Source of the DNA: a virus
Direction: 5' to 3' (one strand)
Length of the DNA: 24,924 nt
Virus record (IMG/VR): IMGVR_UViG_3300042556_000915
Location: 1 to 24,924 of that record
Shown: piece by piece, positions 1-9,920 of the stretch
Layout of the letters: every line of letters starts with the position of its first letter
Position numbering within the stretch: the first letter of the stretch is position 1
Translations under genes and position numbers: made by a program
Notes under the pieces: generated by a model
What the model saw: the letters and a program-made list of their open reading frames with translations, nothing else
The model's database searches: none
What the model was told of the DNA's origin: nothing

Positions 1-898
1 CTGTAACAGGACCAATCACTACGTGTGGCTCTTCTGCAACTGCTTCTGCCAATGCTTGCTTTCCAGCAAAGTATGAGCGGAATACACGTGCAGAGGTAGC
101 ACCATCTGTAGCGTTGTATAGACGGGCAGACTCGATGAAGTAAGCACCTTCGTACTCACCAATCTCTCCAGCCCAGATTTCATTGTTAGCCTGGTACTCA
201 TGAGGGATTCTCCAACCGCCAGCACCTGTCTCGGCGCGAAGGTCGTGTGAAACCTCTGGGTGTACGGCAGCCCAGTACATTGAACCCTTACGAGGAACAG
301 CCTTACCTGCACGTAGTTTGGCTACTGTCTTGCGAACAAGAGCAGAAGTCAATCCCATGCCTGATGTGACGGTTGCTGTAGAGGTTGCGGCACCACCATA
401 GAATACGTTGTCGCCAGCACGTAGTGTGGTCTGGGCAACTTCGTCAATGCTGTCAGCCATATTGAAAGCGATGATGTCAGCAATTGCTGGGTCAACATCG
501 GCTAGACTGAATAGTTGCAACTTGCGTGTTACAAGTGCAGCATTTCCGTATTCGGCTAGTGTAACGGTAACCTGTGAAGGTGTACCTACTGCGATTGAGT
601 TAGGGTCAACTTGCTCTGATAGAGCAGTTGTGGCCTGTGCTAAATCTGTGTAGATTTGTAAAACAATTGATGAACCTGGCATTGCTTGTTGCGCTGGACG
701 CTTGTCAGCAACACTACGAAGTAGTGGTTGTGAGCGAAGTGCGAACTCAACAAGACGGTCATATGCCTTCTGAACGAGACCTGCAGCATTAGATGCTGTG
801 AAGGCTCCTACGTTAGAAGCGGATGCGTACTGACCGCCACCAAGGCCACCGTTTGTTGACTGTGCTCCGCCTGAGAGGGCGGTATAAACAGTTGACAT
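1..898 (-). CDS. Major capsid protein, N4-gp56 family (C-terminus off the window)
   Basis: This is the main shell subunit of the phage head, HK97 fold. The reading frame starts at the ATG whose complement is at 896-898 and stays open for 299 codons to the left window edge. The N-terminus is MSTVYTALSGG. The late part contains the pattern HPEVSHDLR, GGWRIPHEY, NEIWAGEIGEYEG, YFIESARLY, YFAGKQALAEAV and EEPHVVIGPV, which I recognise as the conserved C-terminal half of N4-gp56 family capsid proteins. An AAAGGA ribosome binding site lies just upstream of the start. It follows the scaffold candidate by 25 bp, the usual scaffold-then-capsid order. The stop codon is outside the window, so total length is unknown. 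Confidence 0.92.
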   Translation of the reverse strand, partial: MSTVYTALSGGAQSTNGGLGGGQYASASNVGAFTASNAAGLVQKAYDRLVEFALRSQPLLRSVADKRPAQQAMPGSSIVLQIYTDLAQATTALSEQVDPNSIAVGTPSQVTVTLAEYGNAALVTRKLQLFSLADVDPAIADIIAFNMADSIDEVAQTTLRAGDNVFYGGAATSTATVTSGMGLTSALVRKTVAKLRAGKAVPRKGSMYWAAVHPEVSHDLRAETGAGGWRIPHEYQANNEIWAGEIGEYEGAYFIESARLYNATDGATSARVFRSYFAGKQALAEAVAEEPHVVIGPVT

Positions 899-923
899 TT
901 AGTTTCCTTTTATGTGATAGTAG

Positions 924-1388
924 TTATGAATTACTACCGAAGATTAGTTTCTCTATTTCTTCGGCAGATTCAGCCTGGTTTAGACGTAACATTAAGTCGT
1001 CTATTCCAGCAGGTGAAATAGCATTTGCGGTTACTGCATCTATCTGACGCAGTGCAGCCAAGTCTACTTCTTGCTTTGGCTGGCTTAAACTGATTCCAAA
1101 GTCATCAGCATTATCTTGCAACCAGGCTTCAATAGATTCTGCAGAAGCATCTATGTCGCTTGGTATATATTTTGCAATTGATGGCTTTACGCCTTTGGAT
1201 TCAAGAACGGATTTGATGACGTTCTTTCTTTGTTCTGTCCTAAGACCTACAAGTTCCGTTTCTAATTCCTTAGCACGTCTTTCGTTTATCTTAGCGGCTT
1301 TCCGAAGTTTTTTAACTAAGTCAGAATCACTCTGGTGAGTGTCTTCTTCCAAGTAGTCTTCGTCATCTAGCCATTCGTTGTTGCTCAT
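924..1388 (-). CDS. Putative capsid scaffolding protein
   Basis: The 154-aa product is acidic at the N-terminus (DDEDYLEED). It then has a Lys/Arg/Glu-rich helix likely to form a coiled coil (about residues 18-55, LVKKLRKAAKINERRAKELE...) and ends in a helical tail. Composition and position directly before the major capsid gene fit an assembly scaffold, which would be lost or cut during head maturation. I chose the start at 1388 (MSNNEW) because GGGAG sits about 9 nt upstream; an in-frame ATG at 1433 has no comparable site. The frame is also open further upstream without an ATG (it reads CRPCESKSPIV...), so a non-canonical earlier start cannot be excluded. No protease domain is visible. Function is inferred from composition and context. 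Confidence 0.7.
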   Translation of the reverse strand: MSNNEWLDDEDYLEEDTHQSDSDLVKKLRKAAKINERRAKELETELVGLRTEQRKNVIKSVLESKGVKPSIAKYIPSDIDASAESIEAWLQDNADDFGISLSQPKQEVDLAALRQIDAVTANAISPAGIDDLMLRLNQAESAEEIEKLIFGSNS

Positions 1389-1430
1389 AGCAACCATCTC
1401 CCATTCTGTTTGTTGTTGGTTCGCAGCCCA

Positions 1431-1455
1431 CAATACAATCGGGGACTTTGTATTG
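1431..1455. repeat. Inverted repeat between virion genes
   Basis: Perfect 8-bp arms CAATACAA and TTGTATTG flank a 9-nt loop in the 119-bp gap between the 475-aa virion gene and the scaffold gene. There is no T-run after it on the minus strand, so it is not an obvious terminator. It could be a processing or attenuation hairpin that changes expression of scaffold and capsid relative to upstream genes. This is an inference from position only. Confidence 0.4.
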
Positions 1456-1507
1456 GATGCTACTATCGGACTTTTACTCTCGCAGGGCCGACAGGTCTGC
1501 AGAGGGT

Positions 1508-2935
1508 CTAAATGGAGCCTGGTTTTCTTCTACCTAGGCTTATATTCGCAGTACCAGACCTGCCCATAAAGGCAGCCTGTTCTTGTTCAGCCAAACGCCT
1601 ACGGCGTTCTGATGCTAAACCTTGGAATTGTTCTTTTTCAAGTTCTGTTTGTTGGTCTGCTGCAGTTGCAGGGCTACCGTACATCTGGCCAAGTTTGGTT
1701 AGTGTTGGTGCTGTCTGAGCAATTGCTTCAAATCCAGTACGTGCCTGTTCACGGGTTACACCTAAGTTAGCAAGTTCTTGTGCTCTAGTTGTGGACAAGC
1801 CACGGATGCCAGCCTCTGTTGCAACCTCAGCACCTGCAATCTTACGCTTTAATTCTTGTGCTGTTTTATCTCCAGATAAAATACTTGCTGCTAGGTCTGA
1901 CTCAGATATGTTAAACTCTTTAAGTGTTTCTAATTGTGTTTTAAGGTTTGGGTCAGCATATCTAATTCTGTCATAAACATTCTGAACCAAGTCAGCAACT
2001 TCTGATGCAGACTTACGATTGCCAATGAAGTCAGAAAACTGCTCACGTGTGGCTAGTTTACCAAGGTTAAACCTATTAAGAATCTCTGCATAAGTATCTT
2101 CAGCCTGTAAGTATTCGGCAGGACTGTAGACAGCAAGACCTGCTGCTTGACGACCTTTGTTGCCAGCAAACCTAGACTGATATGCTTCAGTCTGTGGAAG
2201 TAAAGCGCGAATTGTATCTTCTGTGTAGCCTTTAGCAATGTAGTCTTCAACTGCTGTAGTTAAAGACTTTATAAAGGCATCGTCTCCAGGACGATTAAAG
2301 TATTGTTTGAATAAAGAGTTAAAGATTACTCTGGCATTGGCTGCTTCAGAAGTTATTACTGCAGAAGTTACTGGTGGAACGGGTACTACCTTACCGCCAC
2401 CAACACTAATATCACCAGCACCAGCACCAGCACCCACGAAAGTATCTGTTGACTCATCCTTAAACTGTCCTGCTGGCCTAATTATAATACCGTAGCCTTC
2501 CACACCTGTGCCTCTAGATGCAGAACGACTTTCGTATTTTGCTGCTAAATCAGGACGAGTATTTTGTAGAATACTTAATGCGTAACCAGGGCCACTAGGT
2601 GAAGAGTCAGAACTTCTTACGCCAAGACTATCTTCAATTCTTTTTATTAAATCAGCAACGCTATAGTTTTGACCACCGAATACTACAGTATCACCGCCAG
2701 TAGGTGTAGTAATACCTGGTTCATCTATAGTAAGAGTTTGAAGTGATGGGTCTGTTGTTTCTGGGAGTATTGGTCTGCCAGGAAATTCTCTAGTACCATC
2801 TGCTTGTTGAATTAATTCTTGGCGTCTATTTATTCTATCTTGAATTTTTTTATATTCAGCAGAACCCCGTTTGGCTTGGGCAAGACGTGCTTCATCTTTC
2901 GTTTGATTCTGTACTAATTCTCGCAAAGTTGCCAT
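1508..2935 (-). CDS. Virion-associated helical protein, function unknown (475 aa)
   Basis: I do not recognise a named domain. The N-terminus (about residues 1-45) is highly charged and helical (KTKDEARLAQAKRG, RINRRQELIQQ). Residues 50-190 are low-complexity, rich in Gly, Ser, Thr and Pro, including a short GAGAGAGD stretch. The remainder is predicted helical, with segments such as FNSLFKQYFNRPGDD, YTEDTIRALLP and a Gln/Arg/Glu-rich tail (ERRRRLAEQEQAAF). It lies third in a block with the 1739-aa and 386-aa proteins, between the head protease position and the scaffold. That suggests an internal virion, ejection or connector-associated protein. It starts 3 bp after the stop of the 386-aa gene, so the two are probably translated from one message. 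Confidence 0.6.
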   Translation of the reverse strand: MATLRELVQNQTKDEARLAQAKRGSAEYKKIQDRINRRQELIQQADGTREFPGRPILPETTDPSLQTLTIDEPGITTPTGGDTVVFGGQNYSVADLIKRIEDSLGVRSSDSSPSGPGYALSILQNTRPDLAAKYESRSASRGTGVEGYGIIIRPAGQFKDESTDTFVGAGAGAGDISVGGGKVVPVPPVTSAVITSEAANARVIFNSLFKQYFNRPGDDAFIKSLTTAVEDYIAKGYTEDTIRALLPQTEAYQSRFAGNKGRQAAGLAVYSPAEYLQAEDTYAEILNRFNLGKLATREQFSDFIGNRKSASEVADLVQNVYDRIRYADPNLKTQLETLKEFNISESDLAASILSGDKTAQELKRKIAGAEVATEAGIRGLSTTRAQELANLGVTREQARTGFEAIAQTAPTLTKLGQMYGSPATAADQQTELEKEQFQGLASERRRRLAEQEQAAFMGRSGTANISLGRRKPGSI

Positions 2936-2938
2936 ATA

Positions 2939-4099
2939 TTAACCCATCAACCCAAAGTCACCAAGAATTTTACTAGCAAGACCACTGTAAGTTTGTTGGG
3001 CGTTCTTTGTGTTTAACCAGCGAGGGTCCTTCTTCAAGTCTAATTCAAACTGAAATAGATTTCTAGGCACGTTGTTTCCTTTTTCATCTGTTGAAAGTAA
3101 GGCTTGTTGAATGGTATTATCAAACACATCAACATCGTATGGATTAATCTCTAGCAAATTGGCATAAGCATTTATGTATGGAGATGCGATTCTTTCTAAA
3201 GTATCTCCAGCATTAATCCTATCTGCATAGGCTCTATACCTAGAAGCAGATTGTTGTTTAATATCGTTGATGTATCTCTCAGGGTCTTGACCCCTCATAA
3301 CATTTACTCCTGCAGAGGAGTACCAGTTATCACCCATATTTACGCCATATTGTTTAGCAATAGAACGGAGTTCATTAGTCTGTCTTTGGGCGAGACTATC
3401 TCCCTCATCAGCAAATCTAGCAGACACATAACCTTGTGCCCATGCCTTAAGGTCAAATCCACCAGTTGTTGTAGTTTGTGCTTTACCTTTAACTATCTTA
3501 GTAGTTGTAGTAGTTGGATTTTTTATAGCAGCATTATTAAGGGCTTTTGTAAAATCTTCAATTTCTTGTTTGGTAGGATTGCGTTGCAAGTAACTTTGAA
3601 ATACTTCTACTGCTGTATTGCGTCCTTCTGTGGGGGTGTATTGTCTAACCGATTCAGTTGGCGTGTAGGTTTTTCCAGCACCTGCTGGTTTGTAATCTTG
3701 CAAAACTCCAATATCAAAGTTAGCACTTTTAATAGCCTGAAATGGAGTAGCGTTATTCCATACTGCCCAATCAACTGCTTCACGCCAAATAGATTCGTAT
3801 TGGCGTTTTGTGTATCCAGGGCCAATAGCCCGAATAATTTTATTATATGTTTTGGCATCATTAGTTGCTAAAGATTTTTGAATTAAATTTTTGGCTTCAT
3901 CAACAGAGAGAAATTCAGAAATTGTTTCTTCGCCACGACCAGCCCCAACTGATTGAGTGGTACTTCTAATTTTAACTCTGCCACTACCACCTGTAGAGCC
4001 ACTAGCCCCACCTATTTCTTCTGCTGTAGGAACATCTGAACTAGGCTTTGGTGGTTGTGGTTTTAACTTGTCTTTATTTGTTTCTCTGCCAACAATCAT
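2939..4099 (-). CDS. Virion-associated protein, function unknown (386 aa)
   Basis: No family is recognised with confidence. Residues 1-50 are Pro/Ser/Gly-rich and probably disordered (KPQPPKPSSDVPTAEE). The rest is mainly helical, with a Thr-rich insert around the middle (NPTTTTTKIVKGKAQTTTT). The pattern 'VFQSYLQRNPTKQEIEDFTKAL' recalls 'FNSLFKQYFNRPGDDAFIKSL' of the neighbouring 475-aa protein, so the two may share a small helical module; this is by-eye similarity only. The start ATG abuts the TAA of the giant gene (TAAATG), implying tight translational coupling. Position supports a virion role, for example as an internal or tail protein ejected with DNA. Confidence 0.6.
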   Translation of the reverse strand: MIVGRETNKDKLKPQPPKPSSDVPTAEEIGGASGSTGGSGRVKIRSTTQSVGAGRGEETISEFLSVDEAKNLIQKSLATNDAKTYNKIIRAIGPGYTKRQYESIWREAVDWAVWNNATPFQAIKSANFDIGVLQDYKPAGAGKTYTPTESVRQYTPTEGRNTAVEVFQSYLQRNPTKQEIEDFTKALNNAAIKNPTTTTTKIVKGKAQTTTTGGFDLKAWAQGYVSARFADEGDSLAQRQTNELRSIAKQYGVNMGDNWYSSAGVNVMRGQDPERYINDIKQQSASRYRAYADRINAGDTLERIASPYINAYANLLEINPYDVDVFDNTIQQALLSTDEKGNNVPRNLFQFELDLKKDPRWLNTKNAQQTYSGLASKILGDFGLMG

Positions 4100-7000
4100 T
4101 TATTTCAACCTTATCTGAACTTTGTTAAGTTTATCTCCAGCAAGATAACGCTCAAAGAATCCTCTAAACTCTGGATGGTCTAATGAGATTCTACGTGATG
4201 CTTCTTCGTAGCGAAGCAATGTAAGTTCATCAGCCTGTTGTCTACCAGATGCTGTTACTTCGCTGGCAAGTTGTTCTCTAGCAACTGCCCATCTACGAAG
4301 TCCTTGCCAAAGAGAACTTTGTCCTTGAACGGAGTTAGCAAACTTGTCATTATTTAACACGGTAATAATAGACTGAACTACAGGAGTTTTGTTTGTATTT
4401 ACTTCCTGACCATAACTTTCAAACCAGATAGGATAATCTACCGCAATACGTTCACGTGCAATTTGCTTTGCTCGTGTTCTAAAGTCGGCAGATTCGTTAA
4501 CATACACAGCATCAATTTGTTCTGATGCTTTAATGTATCTATCCCAACCAAGGTTTTCTTGACGTTGCTGTTCTGTCTCAACAATGTTTTTCTTTAGACC
4601 CTTTAGGGTTTGGCCATCAACTCTAACATCTCTTAGTTTTTGGTCTGCTACTGGACTGTATTCATCTACAGTACCAGCATTAACCAAGGCACCAGCAACT
4701 GCTTTATTGCGCATAAAAATTTCATTAAATAAATCTCGGTGCTCACTAATGTTTCTAAGAGTTTTGTTAGTTGCTAGTAAACCAGCAGGGTTAGAAGATA
4801 GTGATGACTTAGCATAAGTTGCAACTACAGGTCCATATTCTTCTTCAAACTTTATGCTTCCTTCTTCAAAGCCGTACTCACTTACATAAAGTCTGTATTC
4901 AGATTTAAATAGTTCCCACTTAGAACCAGGTTGAACTGATACTGGGCTAGTAAATCCAAAGATAACACCATTACGTAGTGAATTACGTGCTTGACGAGTA
5001 GCATCCTTAAATATTTCTGATGCAATCTTGGTTGTAATTGGTTCACCAGATTCGTTTACTTCAAGCATTCGCTTTTCAAGAATTAACTCAACACGTGACC
5101 AATATCTTGGGCTTTGCTCATAATTTGTCCAGTCATAAAGATTTCGCATCCAAGCAGTTGCTGGAAGCAAACCTTCTGGGCCACGAACCTGTGGACCTAC
5201 CAAAAACTCTTGAATGGTTTTGCCAATAAAACCTAGTTCTTCTAGTTCTTTGTTAGGGTCAAACTTCTCACCAACAAGACGCTTCATTAACATACCAGCA
5301 GGTACCTGAATAGGCACACCTAAAGATGGAATAAACGGAATTGCACCTTGCAAGATTAAGTTAGCAGAATCTTTAGAGAACTTGAGTTCTCTTAAATCTT
5401 CTACACCAAAAAACTTAGCCATACCTTTTGGCATTGTAATCCATAATTGCTCACCAGTATTAATTGGTAATCCAGCAGTGCCAGCACGCTGATTGTATTC
5501 ATCAAAATCTCGCACATCCATTGGCTTATTAACTGCATTCCAAGCCATAATGCCAAGATATGGAATACGTGGATTCTTAATTGACTCACCTAACCAGAAC
5601 TTGCTAGAGTTTTGCTGAGCCATCCAGAATGGTGAAGCAAATCTAAAGAACTGTGCAGGGTCACTTAAACGATTCACTGTATATAAAGTCTCAACAACTG
5701 TTTTGTTAGCACGAAAGTGCGCTTGACGACCTAGTGACTGTAATATCTCAGGAGTTAATTCTTTACCTTGAGTTTTAATTAAATTACCTAAAGATTGAAT
5801 TTCACTTTGATATACTGTTCTATACAATGGATGACGCATAAAAAAATCTTCTGGCATAGAACCAACATACTTAAAGAAAAGGTTTACAAACTTTTGATAT
5901 GCGCCTTCAACGGTAACATTTGGTGTAGGCATTAACTCAAAACCTTTAACACTTACACGTAGGTCTGGAGGAATACGTAATGCTTGTTGTGGGGTTAAGT
6001 TACCTTTAATTAATGCTTTGCGTAAATCTAAACCAGCATCTGTTAGGTCTGGTAAATTACGTTCAGTCATAACTCGCACTGCTTGCACAAAGCGAGATAG
6101 ACTTCCGCCGCCCCAAGTTTGAATTGCCTGAGCAACATTTTTTTTGTATTGGCGCGCTTCTCTACGTGATTCTTTATTTCGGAACCAGGCTAAAATATCT
6201 GCGTCTGATTCGCCTTTAGCGATACGAACAGCAACTTCGTCATTGTGAAGTTTTGCATTAAAGTATCTAGCATACTGGTCTGCCCACTCAGGCATATCAG
6301 GAGTTACTTCAATAGCATTTGATTTACGGCCAAAGTTAGCAATAAGCGAATCACGAACGTTGGAACCTACTACAGTTTGTGTAGTGCTTAAAGCAGATAC
6401 ATCTTTTCTTGCAAGTGCACCAAGCGTGCCAGCAAAAGCATCATTAACAAACAAGCCATCAAATGCTTCATACACGCCTTCGTTTAATCTCTTGTAACTT
6501 GGCGTAGCACCATTTACTAAAGTATCAAACTCATCTAAATAAAAACCGCGCTTTAGTTGCTGGTCTGCAAGTGCTTGATTTTTAAAGATTATATCTTCAT
6601 AAACAGCACGCACTCTATCAAGTAAATTAATTTCAATAGGACTAATTGGATACTTACCAATGTTGCGTGCTTTTGCTGCTGCTTTACCACGAGCACCACG
6701 CTCTAGTAATGTAGCAACTTCATCAAGGTTATTCTGCAATGCTTCGTTTAAGAATTTAAAGAATGAGGCAAATTCAGCCACATCTTTTTCGTTCTGTAAT
6801 TTAGTTACAAATAGTTCAATAACTTTATCTTGCTCAGCATCAGTGATGCTGTCGTCAATAAACTTATTCATTAACCGCGTATATTCATCTTGTTTAGATT
6901 TTGGAAACTTAGTGATTGCTATTTTAAATAGGTTATCAATATCATCTAAACGTGTATTTCGGATTGATTTAATTTCACGTATGTATTTATTTGCTTCACG

Positions 7001-9319
7001 AACTAAATCACTTACACCTCTAGTGTACTGACGGATAAGGTTATCCGCTGCATCTATATCAGAAACAATATCAAGTTCTTGTTGCTTAAGTTTATATTTG
7101 CCAACACGTGTTTTATTAAACTCAAGAATATTATTAACTGCTACTTTAGTAGATTCAACAGATGGAAATAAACCTTTAGTAAGTGCCCACTTGCTGTACC
7201 CTAGTTCTTCACTTAGTGCTGCAATAGCAACTGGTAAACGCAAACCACTTTCTGCTACGTTACGAATAGGATAACCTAAACGCATCAAAGTAATTGGTTT
7301 CCAAATAGCATTAAATGTATCACCAGTTGCTTTTGCGTAATCTACTAACTGTGCAGTCATAGTCTTAGTTAATTGCTCAGCACCAGTTTTAGTTGTTCCA
7401 ACATTTTTGCTAGCAATTGCTTTAATCTGGCTACGCAAACCGCGCTCGTCAAGACCGCTAGTTTTAATCTTTTCAACCATTGCAGCAAGACGTGTAGGGC
7501 TAGTTTTGATTACACTTTCAAAAGCATCAAAATCCATTATCTGCAAAACAGCAGCAATGTCTGATTCAAAAAGCGGAGCACTTTCTAACTCTTTAATAAG
7601 TTTAGCGCGATAGTTTGGTACATCTTCACCAAGACCTTTTAGTAAATCTTCTAAACCTTTAACGTATACTGGTGTACCAGTACCATCAATTGTATGAAAA
7701 CCGCTATCTATAGTCTTAACTAATTCTTTGTAGCGTGCCTGCTTGTAGCCTTTTGTAATTTCTTTGACTAATACTTTAAGTAAATCTAACTGAGGAACAG
7801 TCATATCTTCTGTGCCAGGAACATTTTTCTTAATAATTAAATAGGCTGCTTCGTCTTCAAAGTCTTTAATAAACTGATTGCGCTCTATTTTTGTTGTTAA
7901 CTTAGACCAATCAGATAGTTTTTGTTTAGCCCAAGTAGGAGACTGTCCAGTCTTTTTTGCAATGAAACGAGCGTTAGCAGCAACTTCACGAAATGCTGAT
8001 TGACTAGCACTTTCATTTGTAATTATGTAACCAGCAGGAACTTCGTTCTGTAAGTTACCGCGATTTAACCACGAAAGTATTTTAGTAGTATAGCCATCTG
8101 GAGTGGTATAATCATTTACAACCCAGTAAGATTCAGAAGCACGACCAGCATTCTTTACACGTGCTCGTTCTAAGAACTCATAACGTGAAGTGCTTTTGCT
8201 ACGAATAGTACCGAATAAACCATCATACTCAGTGCCTGCTTCAAAGTCACCTTTAAGAATACGTGACAAGCCTTCATCAACTTGTTCGTATCTTTTAATT
8301 TGTTCAGCAGCCTCACGTGCAAGTTTATCTGCATCAGTTGGCGTAATGAATGGCCCAAACAAATCTGGGTCACCAACAATGGGCTTTTCTAGTTGAGTTT
8401 TAATCCAAGAAGGAATTTTCTCTGCATCAATAAGTGCTTTGCGTGCTGCTTCTGATTGCGATTTAACTTTAGACAAAGCATTAGCATCACCAATAGCAAC
8501 TTTAAATACATCACCAACAGCCTCACGGCCTAGTTTTTTAGCAGCAATTAATGACGCTGCTAAGTCTATTGGCTTTGTTGCGTGAGCAAACAAACCGCTA
8601 GAAATAATATCTGCTTCAGTTTGCACTCTATCACTCATAATGTCATTAATGATAGGTCGCCAAGGGGAAGATTGGTTTACAACAGCAGCATCAATTTTTC
8701 CTACTTGAAAAGCAACATCTTCTGCTGACTTAATTGGTTGTGCCAAAAGGCTAGTGCGTGCAGTAGTTACACCTTTACCTGCAATTAAAAATGGGTCTGC
8801 ACCAATAGTAAAAGCAAAGTCTGCTGTGCCAGACCAAAACTTTGGTGCACCTTTGCTAAAGAAATCTTGTACTTGCTTACGGTCTGTAAAGTCAATTTTG
8901 TCAACTGCTTCTTCCCAAGGAGAAAACTGACCTATACCACGAACAATAGTCTGACCAGGCGAAACGTACTGAGCAATTTCAGATTCTTGAAAACGTGATT
9001 GACCAGGTAGGCCTTCAAGAAACTCACGACCACCTGCAACCCAACCTTCAAACTCTGCAGCAACGAATGGTTCTGCAACCAATTCACGATAAGGTGTAGC
9101 AAGTTCTGCTACTGCAGCAAGGCCTTTAGTAGAAACATCTACTTTTGCTTGCTGTCCAGCCCGAGCAGCAAGATTACTTGGTACACCTGCTCTAATAGCC
9201 TGTGATTGAACCACGCCACCTACAGCAGCACCAGGTGCGCCAAAGGCTGCACCTAATCCTTCGCCAATTGCCTTAACAGGCTTCATTAAAGTATCTTTTA
9301 AGTTATCCCAAAAACTCAC
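4100..9319 (-). CDS. Giant internal virion / polyvalent-type protein (1739 aa)
   Basis: This is the largest gene in the window. The N-terminus (residues 1-60) has Gly/Ala-rich hydrophobic stretches (IGEGLGAAFGAPGAAVGG). The body is a long helical polypeptide rich in Lys, Glu and Asn. Around two-thirds of the way along is an aromatic stretch 'RFASPFWMAQQNSSKFWLGES' followed by 'PAGMLMKRLVGEKFD'. This resembles the LPD38-like region of large phage polyvalent or ejected proteins, a resemblance judged by eye. I see no lysozyme, transglycosylase or polymerase motif. The start is GTG at 9319, chosen because it shares one base with the preceding gene's stop (TAGTG). Single very long virion ORFs without tail tape-measure companions occur in podovirus-like phages as DNA-ejection proteins; that role here is inference. 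Confidence 0.62.
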   Translation of the reverse strand: MSFWDNLKDTLMKPVKAIGEGLGAAFGAPGAAVGGVVQSQAIRAGVPSNLAARAGQQAKVDVSTKGLAAVAELATPYRELVAEPFVAAEFEGWVAGGREFLEGLPGQSRFQESEIAQYVSPGQTIVRGIGQFSPWEEAVDKIDFTDRKQVQDFFSKGAPKFWSGTADFAFTIGADPFLIAGKGVTTARTSLLAQPIKSAEDVAFQVGKIDAAVVNQSSPWRPIINDIMSDRVQTEADIISSGLFAHATKPIDLAASLIAAKKLGREAVGDVFKVAIGDANALSKVKSQSEAARKALIDAEKIPSWIKTQLEKPIVGDPDLFGPFITPTDADKLAREAAEQIKRYEQVDEGLSRILKGDFEAGTEYDGLFGTIRSKSTSRYEFLERARVKNAGRASESYWVVNDYTTPDGYTTKILSWLNRGNLQNEVPAGYIITNESASQSAFREVAANARFIAKKTGQSPTWAKQKLSDWSKLTTKIERNQFIKDFEDEAAYLIIKKNVPGTEDMTVPQLDLLKVLVKEITKGYKQARYKELVKTIDSGFHTIDGTGTPVYVKGLEDLLKGLGEDVPNYRAKLIKELESAPLFESDIAAVLQIMDFDAFESVIKTSPTRLAAMVEKIKTSGLDERGLRSQIKAIASKNVGTTKTGAEQLTKTMTAQLVDYAKATGDTFNAIWKPITLMRLGYPIRNVAESGLRLPVAIAALSEELGYSKWALTKGLFPSVESTKVAVNNILEFNKTRVGKYKLKQQELDIVSDIDAADNLIRQYTRGVSDLVREANKYIREIKSIRNTRLDDIDNLFKIAITKFPKSKQDEYTRLMNKFIDDSITDAEQDKVIELFVTKLQNEKDVAEFASFFKFLNEALQNNLDEVATLLERGARGKAAAKARNIGKYPISPIEINLLDRVRAVYEDIIFKNQALADQQLKRGFYLDEFDTLVNGATPSYKRLNEGVYEAFDGLFVNDAFAGTLGALARKDVSALSTTQTVVGSNVRDSLIANFGRKSNAIEVTPDMPEWADQYARYFNAKLHNDEVAVRIAKGESDADILAWFRNKESRREARQYKKNVAQAIQTWGGGSLSRFVQAVRVMTERNLPDLTDAGLDLRKALIKGNLTPQQALRIPPDLRVSVKGFELMPTPNVTVEGAYQKFVNLFFKYVGSMPEDFFMRHPLYRTVYQSEIQSLGNLIKTQGKELTPEILQSLGRQAHFRANKTVVETLYTVNRLSDPAQFFRFASPFWMAQQNSSKFWLGESIKNPRIPYLGIMAWNAVNKPMDVRDFDEYNQRAGTAGLPINTGEQLWITMPKGMAKFFGVEDLRELKFSKDSANLILQGAIPFIPSLGVPIQVPAGMLMKRLVGEKFDPNKELEELGFIGKTIQEFLVGPQVRGPEGLLPATAWMRNLYDWTNYEQSPRYWSRVELILEKRMLEVNESGEPITTKIASEIFKDATRQARNSLRNGVIFGFTSPVSVQPGSKWELFKSEYRLYVSEYGFEEGSIKFEEEYGPVVATYAKSSLSSNPAGLLATNKTLRNISEHRDLFNEIFMRNKAVAGALVNAGTVDEYSPVADQKLRDVRVDGQTLKGLKKNIVETEQQRQENLGWDRYIKASEQIDAVYVNESADFRTRAKQIARERIAVDYPIWFESYGQEVNTNKTPVVQSIITVLNNDKFANSVQGQSSLWQGLRRWAVAREQLASEVTASGRQQADELTLLRYEEASRRISLDHPEFRGFFERYLAGDKLNKVQIRLK

Positions 9320-9474
9320 TACTGACCACCTTGTCCAAGTGTAGCAATTTCATAGATAAACTTATCTCTTTCTTGGTCAGACTCCCAAGGCATATTGGCT
9401 AATTCAAATACTGCACCTGGATAGTCAAGACCAAGAACATTAACAAATGCTGCAATGTTATTGGCTAATCTCAT
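9319..9474 (-). CDS. Small protein, 51 aa, in virion operon
   Basis: A short frame from ATG (complement at 9472-9474) to TAG (9319-9321) reads MRLANNIAAFVNVLGLDYP... and ends IYEIATLGQGGQ. It is a real gene by context. Its ATGA start overlaps the stop of the 149-aa gene by 4 nt, and its TAG overlaps the GTG of the 1739-aa gene by one base, so three genes form a coupled chain. Without it a 150-bp hole would remain in an otherwise gapless operon. The product is a small helical protein with no signal peptide or membrane segment. Function unknown. Confidence 0.72.
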   Translation of the reverse strand: MRLANNIAAFVNVLGLDYPGAVFELANMPWESDQERDKFIYEIATLGQGGQ

Positions 9475-9920
9475 TGTCTACCTAGTTGTGAACGAATTGC
9501 CTGTACAAATAATTTAAATGATTCTGGCGCTTCTGTAGCACGTGCCATATTTTCTAAAGCATCATAGTACTTAGCAACTGTTGTTAATTCTTGTGGAATA
9601 ACTGGTTGCATTGGAGGCAACGCTAAAGACTCTGGCCCAGCACCTGCACCAAATGGCATACCTACTTCTGCAGGTTCTTCTGGTCGCATTGATGGTCCAC
9701 TTAGTGGAGCAATGGGTACGTTAGGAACTCTAACTGAATTACCCCTCATTGGTGCAGCCTTTTGCAATTCGGATGTTTCTTTGCCTTCGCCATATCTAGC
9801 ACTTGGCATTTCTTTTGCGCCTTGAGTTGGGTTCTGAGAAACATTGCGAGCAAGACTTAAGTCAGTACGCTGAGACAAGCGACCTGGACCAGATACTGGT
9901 TTGCCTTTACTTGGTGCCAT
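9471..9920 (-). CDS. Pro/Ser-rich small protein, 149 aa, probable virion or assembly protein
   Basis: The product MAPSKGKPVSGPGRLSQ... is basic and rich in Pro, Gly and Ser over residues 1-95 (probably disordered). It has a short helical C-terminus (TTVAKYYDALENMARATE, SFKLFVQAIRSQLG). I placed the start at 9920 because AAAGGA lies 7 nt upstream; an upstream in-frame ATG at 9959 lacks this. It overlaps the end of the hydrolase gene by 14 bp and the 51-aa gene by 4 bp. No known family is recognised. Location between the protease-like gene and the giant virion gene suggests a head or connector role. Confidence 0.65.
   Translation of the reverse strand: MAPSKGKPVSGPGRLSQRTDLSLARNVSQNPTQGAKEMPSARYGEGKETSELQKAAPMRGNSVRVPNVPIAPLSGPSMRPEEPAEVGMPFGAGAGPESLALPPMQPVIPQELTTVAKYYDALENMARATEAPESFKLFVQAIRSQLGRQ

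Noticed and set aside
1389-1507. Open frame upstream of the scaffold start reading CRPCESKSPIV...
   Set aside because: No ATG, GTG or TTG start with a ribosome site was found, so it is noted only as a possible extension.
3251-3871. 206-codon plus-strand open frame
   Set aside because: It lies wholly antisense to the 386-aa virion gene, is Cys/Ser/Phe-rich in a shadow-like way, and has no ribosome site or context.
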